DNA of 15,966 bases from CAZGMN01 sp964526905 (GTDB lineage: Bacteria > Acidobacteriota > Aminicenantia > Aminicenantales > Aminicenantaceae). Positions 1 to 6,879 of this stretch are shown here, piece after piece. A model generated the notes under the pieces. The model did no database searches, was not told where the DNA came from, and worked only from the letters and a program-made list of their open reading frames with translations. Positions within the stretch are counted from its first letter, which is position 1, and each line of letters begins with the position of its first letter. The stretch is from the NCBI GenBank assembly GCA_964526905.1, contig CAZGMN010000052.1, forward strand, positions 1-15,966, given 5' to 3'. The translations under genes were made by a program, and so were the position numbers.

Positions 1-2564
1 GAGTTGACCTTTACTGTGACCTGCTTGCCGACAGTGTTGAGCAGAGCTTCATAGATATCGGTCATGGCGCTCGTCGGCTTGCCGTTGACGGCCAGCAAGT
101 AATCTCCTTCTTTAATGTTGACACCAATCTCGGTCAGTGGCGAACGGAGGGACCTGTTCCAATTCTGCCCTTTTAGAATCTTTGTGATTTTATAAAAGCC
201 GGTTTTCTGGTCTCGACTGAACTGGGCTCCCAGCATCCCGATGTCTATCCTCTCGACTTGTGGGATATCGCCTCCGCCGACATAGGTATGACCTATGCTC
301 AGCTCTCCAATCATCTCTCCGATAACATAGGTCAAGTCAGCCCTGCTGTTCACAGCTTTTGCCAGGGGTTCGTAGCGGGCTTTCATCCCCTGCCAGTCCA
401 CACCGTGCATATTGGGAGCATAGAAGAAGTATTTCATCTGCCGCCAGCACTCGTTGAAAATCTGATCCCATTCCTCCTTCAGGTCAAGCTTCATTTCCAT
501 ATCGCCCAGCTCGAGCTTTTCTGTTATCTTGACCGGAGCTTTTGGCAGGTCGATGATGGCAAAGGACCTTGCTTGAAGGACAATCATCTTCTTCTGGTCG
601 CTTGAAATTTCGTAGCCGTTGATTTGGCCGAGGTCCGTCTCTTTCTGCTCTTTTAGGTTATACATCTTCAAGGAGGATTCTCTATCTCTGCTTCCTCTTT
701 TCATGTAATAAAGCGTGTCGCCGACTGAAACAAGATGCCAGTAATCTGCGACCTCGATGGGCAAGGCAATGATACGGTCTTTCATACCCTCCGGGTCGAC
801 TTTTATCCTGGCCTCTTTTTCCGGGCCCACTGGTTTTTTTGCTTCTTCTTTGGCCTTTGCCTCAGGTTCTGCCGTCTCCTTTTTTATCGCCACCTCGTCG
901 CTCTTTGGCTCAAAGGGAGATTTCAAATCTTTGGAAAGAGTGACCAGGAAAATTTTAGCCATAGAGAGATAGGCATAATTCCATTCGACACGGCTGTAGA
1001 TAGGGCTGAAGTCTCTGTTTGAAACGAAAAAGAGGTATTTTCCATCCGAGCTGAAGGACGGCGAATAGGAAGAGTACCAACCGTCAGTGGCTTCATATGT
1101 TTTCTGCGCCTGGCAATCGTAGAGATAGATTTTTTGCATGGACTCTGCCTCAGGCTTGGAATAGGCTATCCACAGGCTATCAGGAGACCAGACAAAATCA
1201 TCGATCTCCCCGATGCTGGCCTTGGCCACTTCTGTGATCTTTTTTGTCTCGATATCGACATAATTGAGGCGCAGAAGCTTGTCGTTCCAGATTATCTTCT
1301 TGGAATCCGGAGACCAGTAGAGTTCATATTTGTAAGTATCAGCCCCGGTCGTAATCTGTTGAGGTTTTTCAGAGCCATCCTGTTTGATGATATAGATTTC
1401 GTCCTCGCCGCTTGCATCTGAGATAAAAGCGATCCACTGGCCGTCAGGCGACCACTTTGAGTTGCGCTCGTGGACATTTGAGGTGTTGGTCAAGTTTCGG
1501 ATATTCCCATATTTGGCCGGCACAGTGAATATCTCGCCCCGAGCGCCGAACAGCGCCCGGCTTCCATCAGGAGAGATCTCATAGTTTGTTAGCCTCTCGC
1601 TGACCTTGGCAATCGTCTTACGGCTTGAAGGCAAATCATCAGAGATAACGACCGGAACTTTCTCGGACGCTTCTTTTTCAAGGTCGAAGCGATAAATATA
1701 TCCTCCGTTTTCGAAGACGATGGCCTTCGGACCAAGGCTTGGGAATTTGATGTCGAACTCTTTGAAGTCCGTCAGCTTCCGTGTTTCTTTGCTCTTTAAG
1801 TCATAGACAAAAAGGTTCATCTTCTTGTTCTCGTCGCGGTCGGAAAGGAAATAAATCCTGTCTCCAGACCACATGGGGATGATGTCCTGGGCTGGGTTGT
1901 TGGTGATATCCTCAAGTTTCTTTGTCTCAAAGTCGTAAACCCAGATGTCGTCCGCCATCCCGCCCCGGTAGCGTTTCCAGGTTCTGAACTCACGAAAAAT
2001 CCGGTTGTAGGCCAATTTCTTGTCATCAGGAGAAAAAGAGCAGAATCCTCCTCGAGGCAGAGGAAGCTGCTCAGGAATTCCGCCCTCGGCAGAGGCGAGA
2101 TAGAGCTGGCCGTTAAAGTCGTTCCATTCCCGCATGCGTGAGCGGAAGACGATATGACTGTTATCATGCATCCAGCCCATGACAAGGTTATTCGGGCCCA
2201 TCCGGTCTGAGACATCGTCCCGGGAAAGGGTGGGAGTGAAGGTCAGCCTCTTCGGAACTCCTCCTTCGCTCGGAATCAGATAGACCTCCCGATTTCCGTC
2301 GTACTCGCCGGTAAAGGCTATGCTCTTTCCATCAGCGGAAAATCGGGGGAAAACCTCGAAGCCCTTGTGGCTGGTCAGCTTGCGGGCAATTCCTCCTTTG
2401 GCAGAAACCGTGTAGAGGTCGCCGGCATAGCTGAACACGATCTGGCTCTCAAAGATCGTTGGAAAGCGCAGGACCCGCGCTTCTTCAGCAGCAAGGGAAA
2501 CAAGCGAAAGGAAAAATAAAAAGAAAATTATACCTGCAAAAATTCTTATTCCTCGAGCTGACAC
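1..2564 (-). CDS. Tricorn-like protease, secreted (3' end beyond window)
   Basis: Read from the sequence, the frame is open from GTG 2564 to the left edge (854 codons), so the C-terminus is missing. AAGGAGG lies 6 nt before the GTG, which decides the start. Residues 1-25 form a signal peptide (basic RGIR, then a Phe/Leu-rich core, SLAAEEA cleavage region). Repeated WSPDG/FSSDG-type blades (about 70-110, 365-400, 410-450, 460-490) indicate PD40/WD40-like propellers. A helical domain follows (about 690-765) ending in GHTYVGGGD, with His759 at the place of Tricorn catalytic His746, then a PDZ domain (about 770 onward). Tricorn homologues run to about 1,050-1,100 residues; the S41 core with the nucleophilic Ser would lie off the window. 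Expected role is periplasmic or extracellular degradation of peptides; substrates unknown. A Gly precedes the His where archaeal Tricorn has Ser745. Family call is firm, activity is inferred. Confidence 0.9.
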   Translation of the reverse strand, partial: MSARGIRIFAGIIFFLFFLSLVSLAAEEARVLRFPTIFESQIVFSYAGDLYTVSAKGGIARKLTSHKGFEVFPRFSADGKSIAFTGEYDGNREVYLIPSEGGVPKRLTFTPTLSRDDVSDRMGPNNLVMGWMHDNSHIVFRSRMREWNDFNGQLYLASAEGGIPEQLPLPRGGFCSFSPDDKKLAYNRIFREFRTWKRYRGGMADDIWVYDFETKKLEDITNNPAQDIIPMWSGDRIYFLSDRDENKKMNLFVYDLKSKETRKLTDFKEFDIKFPSLGPKAIVFENGGYIYRFDLEKEASEKVPVVISDDLPSSRKTIAKVSERLTNYEISPDGSRALFGARGEIFTVPAKYGNIRNLTNTSNVHERNSKWSPDGQWIAFISDASGEDEIYIIKQDGSEKPQQITTGADTYKYELYWSPDSKKIIWNDKLLRLNYVDIETKKITEVAKASIGEIDDFVWSPDSLWIAYSKPEAESMQKIYLYDCQAQKTYEATDGWYSSYSPSFSSDGKYLFFVSNRDFSPIYSRVEWNYAYLSMAKIFLVTLSKDLKSPFEPKSDEVAIKKETAEPEAKAKEEAKKPVGPEKEARIKVDPEGMKDRIIALPIEVADYWHLVSVGDTLYYMKRGSRDRESSLKMYNLKEQKETDLGQINGYEISSDQKKMIVLQARSFAIIDLPKAPVKITEKLELGDMEMKLDLKEEWDQIFNECWRQMKYFFYAPNMHGVDWQGMKARYEPLAKAVNSRADLTYVIGEMIGELSIGHTYVGGGDIPQVERIDIGMLGAQFSRDQKTGFYKITKILKGQNWNRSLRSPLTEIGVNIKEGDYLLAVNGKPTSAMTDIYEALLNTVGKQVTVKVN

Positions 2565-2599
2565 TGTTAACCTCCTTGAAGCTTAAGATTGAATCAGAA

Positions 2600-2628
2600 A
2601 ATATACCACACAGCCTGTTTCCAGGCAA
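2600..2628 (-). promoter_or_regulatory. Putative sigma70-type promoter of the Tricorn-like gene
   Basis: On the minus strand, TTGCCT (2628-2623) is followed after exactly 17 nt by TATATT (2605-2600). The predicted start would lie about 30 nt before the GTG at 2564. The spacer begins with a small hairpin, GCCTG-GAAA-CAGGC, that overlaps the -35 box. Pattern match only. Confidence 0.45.
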
Positions 2629-2736
2629 ATTTTTGTAGGGACGCGTGGGCGCCCCTTTTCGCCTTCTAAAACCCCTCTTATGCCTGAGACTTTTTTGTCA
2701 TTAAACGGGAAATAGGTATCATCTTCCGAATTTTCC

Positions 2737-4698
2737 TCAAGTCTCGATTATTGGCTTGCCTGAAATTCTGTTGAGGATTTCAAGGAATTTTCTTTTTCTG
2801 GCATTCTCGACCCTCAGCTTTGCAAGGTAGGCTGCCCATTCATTAATTCTGCCTTGTTTTTTCATAACTTTTTGAATCTGACGTAAACATTTCGCTGCCC
2901 TAATATACTCGGAGGGACTTGTGTGGGCAATGTGCAACTCGGCAAGATTTTTCCAGATAGCCACAGCTTTATCCGGCTGCCAATCTCTAATGGCTTGGGC
3001 AACTCTGTCATCAAGGCTACCCTCCCCACTCCAATAGAAATCCCTTTTCTCAGTGTGTATGTCATACCACTTGAGGATTCTATCAACATCTTTTTCATGA
3101 ATCGCAACCTCGACGAGAACATCTGTCAGAGGAAACCTCTGGCGGATGCGGAGTGTTTTAAAGCCAAGTCCAATTTTCGGTAGAGGCCATGATGGGCTTT
3201 CTTCTGGTTTGTTTGAGCCATCGAATGGAGGAGGAAGCTTACCCGTTTCAAGAAAATAAATCGCTCCTTGCCGGACAGCATCCCAGACGCCAGCTTCCTC
3301 TGACGCCTTCTGTAATTCTTGGAAATAATGAAGGGATGGAGATTCAAAAAATTCCTCAGCCCGGATAGCCGCCACAGACTTCCAATCGCGCTGGCGGCGC
3401 CTCATCTCAAGAAGCTCCTGCCTGAGCTGAGTGGCGATTCCAGGCCATTTCTCTTTGGTCGCCTCAAACCCCTTTCTTATCCATTCCTCCGCTTCATCCC
3501 TACGACCTTCCTGCCGCAAGAACCTGACCAGGCGTTCATAGCTGTGTGTTTCTGACGCTTCTTTCATTGCCAGAGGAATAATTTCTATGTCCCTGCCGGC
3601 TTTCTCCAGAGTCCAAATGATCGTGTCTGTCAAGCGTTCCCGTCTGTATTCCCTGGAAAAAGAGTCCATTCCAGCCTCAGGCTTCCACTTGCTAAGACGA
3701 TCAAGAAGTTGATCCGCGACTGCACTCCAGTCTTCCCTTTTAAATTCTCGTTTCCAGAATTCATCTAAATGGTAGCAAAGTTCATATTCGTCTCTAAGCT
3801 CAAAATCCACGGCCCAAAGGATTTTTTTAGAGTCAGCCAGAGAACATTCTTGAAGGGCCTTGAAGACAACCTTCATGCAATCGGCAATCTGGGAGGCAGT
3901 CTGTCCTTCATCATCAGACTGTCCAACTTGGTTCGAACCGGCCATGAAAAGCTTTTCCCCCAGAGATAGCACTTCATCGGCATATCCTGCCTCGAGGAGA
4001 TTCTGGAGGTTGGAGAGGACGCGGGAATAATCAGGGATAAAGCCTTGGGATTCCCAATGCCTCCACCAGCCCGGCTCTGAACTCGTTTTATCTATCTCCC
4101 GGCTGACTGCTTTTACGAGTTTGGCAATCGACCCGGAGGATAGAGAGCTTGCATCTCTCAACTCTGCAAAGATCTCAGGATGTCGGTTTGCCGTGGCCAG
4201 GATTAATTCGATAAGCTCTTTCTTGGATTTTTTATACAGAAAATCCTTGATTTCCTGCGTTTCCCTTTGGCCAGCTTGAACAAAAGAATCACCATGCTCC
4301 CCTTCATCCGGCCAATCATCTTTATCCAAAAGTTCCTTGGAGTAATTTTCACTTTTGCTCTTAATCAATTCCAATCGTTCATCCTCATCACTGACTATAG
4401 AAAGGGCTTTCCCTTTTTTTACAAATTCCAGGTATTCGAGCACCACGGCCACAGCATGCTTGCAGCCCGCTCCATACGGACAGGTACACTGAGATGAAAT
4501 CCTTTCTCCGTCATGCGAGGCCCGAGTCGCATAACGCTGCGAGCCATCGACCCAGGCAACAAGGTCACCCGATTTCGTGCCCGAGAGGTCTTTCACACGA
4601 CCGCTGCGCTGATAGGACTTGCCGCGTGATACGATTTTCGGCCCCGCCCACAATTCAAGGTCATCCCAAGTAAGCCTGATGAAAAAGTCGCTTGTCAC
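2737..4698 (-). CDS. SWIM zinc-finger domain protein
   Basis: A 653-residue protein with GTG start at 4698, three bases after the hicA stop. There is no clear Shine-Dalgarno, so translation is probably coupled to hicA. Near the N-terminus Cys71, Cys73, Cys79 and His81 form CxC-x5-CxH, the SWIM zinc-binding signature, which is thought to bind DNA or protein. The rest (about 120-653) is mostly charged helix, likely TPR/HEAT-like repeats; the last 80 residues carry the Arg/Lys-rich helices (EWAAYLAKLRVENARKRKFL) usual at the end of this bacterial family. I see no nuclease or helicase motif. Many bacterial SWIM proteins lie beside SNF2-type helicases, but none is here. It could be a regulatory or DNA-associated partner of the toxin-antitoxin pair, or merely read through from its promoter. 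Molecular function unknown. Confidence 0.88.
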   Translation of the reverse strand: MTSDFFIRLTWDDLELWAGPKIVSRGKSYQRSGRVKDLSGTKSGDLVAWVDGSQRYATRASHDGERISSQCTCPYGAGCKHAVAVVLEYLEFVKKGKALSIVSDEDERLELIKSKSENYSKELLDKDDWPDEGEHGDSFVQAGQRETQEIKDFLYKKSKKELIELILATANRHPEIFAELRDASSLSSGSIAKLVKAVSREIDKTSSEPGWWRHWESQGFIPDYSRVLSNLQNLLEAGYADEVLSLGEKLFMAGSNQVGQSDDEGQTASQIADCMKVVFKALQECSLADSKKILWAVDFELRDEYELCYHLDEFWKREFKREDWSAVADQLLDRLSKWKPEAGMDSFSREYRRERLTDTIIWTLEKAGRDIEIIPLAMKEASETHSYERLVRFLRQEGRRDEAEEWIRKGFEATKEKWPGIATQLRQELLEMRRRQRDWKSVAAIRAEEFFESPSLHYFQELQKASEEAGVWDAVRQGAIYFLETGKLPPPFDGSNKPEESPSWPLPKIGLGFKTLRIRQRFPLTDVLVEVAIHEKDVDRILKWYDIHTEKRDFYWSGEGSLDDRVAQAIRDWQPDKAVAIWKNLAELHIAHTSPSEYIRAAKCLRQIQKVMKKQGRINEWAAYLAKLRVENARKRKFLEILNRISGKPIIET

Positions 4699-4701
4699 TT
4701 A

Positions 4702-4923
4702 TTATTTTTGAAGTATATCTAAAAGGTCTTCCCGAGCTATTCCGCATTGTTTCAGAATTCCTAAAGGGGTGCCCCGGGCGAGCTCATCATGCAAAGGATC
4801 AATCGTTTTAAATTTGCCTTTTTGTAAACTGATGTGGCTTCCCTTCTGACGAACTTTATGAAATCCAGCTTTGCAGAGCGCTTTTATAAGCTCATCTCCT
4901 GATAATACAGGAAGCTTAGGCAC
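4702..4923 (-). CDS. hicA: HicA-family mRNA interferase toxin
   Basis: A 73-residue protein that fits the HicA/YcfA family, small double-stranded-RNA-binding-fold RNases that cleave mRNA when free of antitoxin. Diagnostic features are the start MPKLPVLSGDELIKAL, then GFHKVRQKGSHISL with the expected catalytic His30, and the TPLGILKQCGI segment leading to the final helix. I chose GTG 4923 because GAGG lies 9 nt upstream and family members usually begin M-P-K. A TTG at 4929 is in frame but only 3 nt from the GAGG. The gene overlaps the end of the hicB-like gene by 8 nt, which couples their translation, and its stop is 3 nt from the SWIM gene. The key His is present, so it looks intact. Confidence 0.9.
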   Translation of the reverse strand: MPKLPVLSGDELIKALCKAGFHKVRQKGSHISLQKGKFKTIDPLHDELARGTPLGILKQCGIAREDLLDILQK

Positions 4924-5137
4924 TAACAATTACCTCAAGTGGATAGAACATTACTTCCCCTTGGCTTTCGGGTAGGTCTTCAGTTCCAAAACTTTCTATA
5001 TAGAGTTCAACAGCCTCTTTTAGATTAGCTTTTGCTTCTTCAATATTTTTCCCCTGGCTGACAACTCCCAATTCCACACAATGAGCGATATACCAATTCT
5101 CCTCTTTAGTGATAACTGCTGTAAATTTATGAAACAT
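4916..5137 (-). CDS. hicB: HicB-like antitoxin (short form)
   Basis: A 73-residue protein with the HicB/UPF0150 core: a beta strand (HKFTAVITKEEN), WYIAHCVELGVVSQGKNIEEA, and a helix (AKANLKEAVELYIESF), giving the partial RNase-H fold that blocks HicA. It would neutralise the adjacent toxin. The C-terminus (EVMFYPLEVIVSA) is short and has no helix-turn-helix or ribbon-helix-helix, unlike long HicB proteins, so autorepression is not evident from the sequence. ATG 5137 has only a weak ribosome site. It is first in the operon, the antitoxin-toxin order seen in many HicBA loci, and lies about 45 nt from a strong promoter. Confidence 0.88.
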   Translation of the reverse strand: MFHKFTAVITKEENWYIAHCVELGVVSQGKNIEEAKANLKEAVELYIESFGTEDLPESQGEVMFYPLEVIVSA

Positions 5138-5181
5138 ATTTTGCTAACAATTTTTCTCTTTGAGTTAAATTTTACCACTAA

Positions 5182-5210
5182 ATTATATGCGCCGGCCAGC
5201 GATAAATCAA
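5182..5210 (-). promoter_or_regulatory. Strong putative promoter of the hicB-hicA-SWIM operon
   Basis: On the minus strand TTGATT (5210-5205), a 17-nt GC-rich spacer and a perfect TATAAT (5187-5182) lie between the alkD-like stop (5225) and hicB (5137). The leader would be about 38 nt. It makes hicBA-SWIM a transcription unit separate from the repair gene. No convincing operator palindrome overlaps it, though the spacer holds GGCCGGCGC. Confidence 0.65.
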
Positions 5211-5224
5211 TTTCTTGTTCTTGT

Positions 5225-5989
5225 TCAATGCAGCTTCCGGGTCTGGGCAAGAATTTCCTTCCTCTCATCAGCGCTAAATTTTTCGATGGCGTAGCGAAGG
5301 GTTGTTCGGGGTATGTTCGGCCCGTGCTCGAGCAGGAAATCCCTTAGCCGGCGAGAATCACTTTTCCCGGCCTCTTTAAGAAGCCAGCCGTTGGCTTTCT
5401 GGACGATATCCTCATCGTCTTTAAAAAGCAGGGGCGAGATCTTATAGACATCATCAAGCATCTTTCCCTCGCGGGCCATTCTTATAAAGGATACGGCGCC
5501 TGCCCGACGCAGCCAGCGATTAGAAGACTTCGGCCATTTGATAATGCTCGCTTTAAGCTCCGGATATCTTAAAAGGAGAGAGCCGACGACATCAGGGCAG
5601 AGAGTATCGACAGCTGCCCAATTGTTTAAATAATCAGAAGAAAGCCAATTTTCGATTTTGAAGAAAAGACTTTTTGGCAAATTGCGGCTGAATTTTTGAA
5701 GGAGCAAAGCCACAAGAATCTTGGCCTCAACATAAGGATTGGAAATAAGGATATCGCCCAGGCTTATCACCTCCTCTATTTTCCACTGCCGCTTTATTCT
5801 TTCATAAATCTCTTTTCCCAGGCTGCGAATGACCTCTGCTCGAAGGCCGTAGTTCTTAACAGGCTCTTTGAAAAATCTTTGATTCATTCCCGCCTGCTCC
5901 GGGTCGGCTTTTTCCTTCAATAAGGACAGGATCAGCTTTGCGATCTGGGCAGGCTTTTCTTTTTTTGATTCAATTTTCTTGTCCATCAT
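5225..5989 (-). CDS. AlkD-type DNA alkylation repair protein (HEAT-like)
   Basis: A 254-residue, all-helical protein of the DNA_alkylation_repair (AlkD/AlkC) family, glycosylases that remove alkylated bases such as 3- and 7-methylpurines using stacked HEAT-like helices rather than base flipping. The visible signature is NNWAAVDTLC, giving Trp124 and Asp128 with the 4-residue spacing of Bacillus cereus AlkD Trp109/Asp113. RWLRRAGAV follows with Arg161/162 near the place of Arg148, then QKANGWLLKEAGK. The catalytic Asp and Arg therefore seem present. Start ATG 5989 has AGAGG 6 nt upstream; a second ATG follows directly at 5986. The first 16 residues are lysine-rich and probably disordered. The gene has its own promoter upstream and is a single-gene unit or read into the hicBA operon. 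Confidence 0.87.
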   Translation of the reverse strand: MMDKKIESKKEKPAQIAKLILSLLKEKADPEQAGMNQRFFKEPVKNYGLRAEVIRSLGKEIYERIKRQWKIEEVISLGDILISNPYVEAKILVALLLQKFSRNLPKSLFFKIENWLSSDYLNNWAAVDTLCPDVVGSLLLRYPELKASIIKWPKSSNRWLRRAGAVSFIRMAREGKMLDDVYKISPLLFKDDEDIVQKANGWLLKEAGKSDSRRLRDFLLEHGPNIPRTTLRYAIEKFSADERKEILAQTRKLH

Positions 5990-6033
5990 TTTTATCCTCT
6001 TTAGCTAAAAACAAAAACAACAGTTCCTCTGCT

Positions 6034-6074
6034 ATTGTCAGGAGCGAAGCGTGGCGGGAAGCGAGGAACGGATT
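6034..6074. repeat. Possible degenerate GAGGAGCGAAGCG-type intergenic repeat
   Basis: The segment reads ATTGTCAGGAGCGAAGCG, then TGGCGGGAAGCGAGGAACGGATT. It resembles the intergenic repeats with a GCGAGGAGCGAAGCGACG core that I recall from several bacterial lineages. It also reads as an approximate mirror repeat, GGAGCGAAG against GAAGCGAGG. It lies in the long leader of the alkD-like gene. One degenerate copy only, hence low confidence. Confidence 0.3.
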
Positions 6075-6101
6075 ATACATTATTTTTCGCTGCTTCATCA
6101 A
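6072..6101 (-). promoter_or_regulatory. Putative promoter of the alkD-like gene
   Basis: Minus strand TTGATG (6101-6096), 18-nt spacer, perfect TATAAT (6077-6072). The leader to ATG 5989 would be about 75 nt, longer than for the other genes in this window, and carries the 6034-6074 repeat. Confidence 0.55.
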
Positions 6102-6131
6102 AGATGAGAAAGGCATTCGGATGATAATCTG

Positions 6132-6160
6132 TTGATTTCTAAAGGAGATGGAATTAGAAT
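6132..6160 (+). promoter_or_regulatory. Putative promoter of the oxidoreductase/ACD operon
   Basis: TTGATT (6132-6137), 17-nt spacer, TAGAAT (6155-6160). Transcription would begin near 6167, about 17 nt before ATG 6184. If real, this excludes the upstream ATG at 6148 as the start. It lies about 30 bp beyond the divergent alkD promoter. Confidence 0.4.
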
Positions 6161-6183
6161 TTAGAACACGAGGGCACAAAAAG

Positions 6184-6879
6184 ATGGAAATGCTCAATAA
6201 AGAAATCAGAGAAGCGACAAAAAAAAGGTTTGAGGAGGCGATGGAGGAGAAGGTCACCCTCCTCCTTTTCACCCAAGAGCCCAGACGTCTCATTGTTCCC
6301 GAACACCTCAAAGGTCAGGAGTGCCTCTTTTGCAAGGAAACAAAAGCCCTGCTCAAAGAGGTCAGCGCTCTCTCGAATAAAATCGAGCTTGTCGTCTATG
6401 ATTTTCTCGGCGACAAGGAAAAAGCGGCTGAGCTTAGAATCGATAAGATTCCGGCCACAGCCGTCTTAGGAAAGGAAGATTACAGGATAAGATTTTTTGG
6501 AATTCCTTCAGGATATGAATATATGAGCCTGGTTGAAGCTATGGTCGATGTCTCCAAGGGTAAAACCAGCCTGAACCAGAAGACAAAAGATGCCTTGAAG
6601 GCGCTCCAGAGCGATGTTCACCTCCAAATCTTTGTCACCCCGACCTGCCCTTATTGCGTGCTGTCGGTGCGCCTCGCCCATCAATTCGCTCTGGAATCCC
6701 CCCGAATAAGAGCAGACATGGTAGAATCCACAGAATTTCCTCATCTTGCCCAGAAATACAGCGTCTTCGGCGTTCCCAAAACAGTCATCAACGAAAATAT
6801 CTTTATCGAAGGCGCAGTTCCGGAAGAAGTTGTTTTGGAGCATGTCTTGAAATCCCTGAAGCCGCAGGCCCAGAAATGA
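6184..6879 (+). CDS. Protein disulfide oxidoreductase, tandem glutaredoxin-like
   Basis: A 231-residue protein with two thioredoxin folds, matching the protein disulfide oxidoreductase (PDO) family of thermophilic archaea and some bacteria. The first unit (about 1-120) has Cys47-Leu-Phe-Cys50 and the cis-Pro segment KIPA (Pro90). The second (about 140-231) has TCPYC with Cys155/Cys158 and the cis-Pro segment FGVPKT. It has no signal peptide, so it should act in the cytoplasm on disulfides, possibly reduced by a thioredoxin reductase. I chose ATG 6184 because GAGGG lies 9 nt upstream and MEMLNKEI matches the usual PDO beginning. ATG 6148 is in frame but its AAGGAG touches the start codon. The stop overlaps the next start as ATGA, so the two genes are translated together. 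Confidence 0.88.
   Translation: MEMLNKEIREATKKRFEEAMEEKVTLLLFTQEPRRLIVPEHLKGQECLFCKETKALLKEVSALSNKIELVVYDFLGDKEKAAELRIDKIPATAVLGKEDYRIRFFGIPSGYEYMSLVEAMVDVSKGKTSLNQKTKDALKALQSDVHLQIFVTPTCPYCVLSVRLAHQFALESPRIRADMVESTEFPHLAQKYSVFGVPKTVINENIFIEGAVPEEVVLEHVLKSLKPQAQK

Noticed and set aside
2634..2656. Hairpin terminator in GTAGGGACGCGTGGGCGCCCC
   Set aside because: The only strong pairing is the zero-loop palindrome GGGCGCCC; no usable stem-loop with a U-run downstream of the SWIM gene.
6148..6183. Upstream ATG for the disulfide oxidoreductase
   Set aside because: Its AAGGAG abuts the start codon with no spacing, it would fall inside the putative promoter, and the extra 12 residues do not look like the family N-terminus. 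Kept only as an alternative.
6654..6875. In-frame upstream extension of the ADP-forming ligase by 74 codons
   Set aside because: It lies wholly inside the oxidoreductase gene in another frame, shows no family similarity, and ATG 6876 in the ATGA overlap gives the normal start of the CoA-binding domain.
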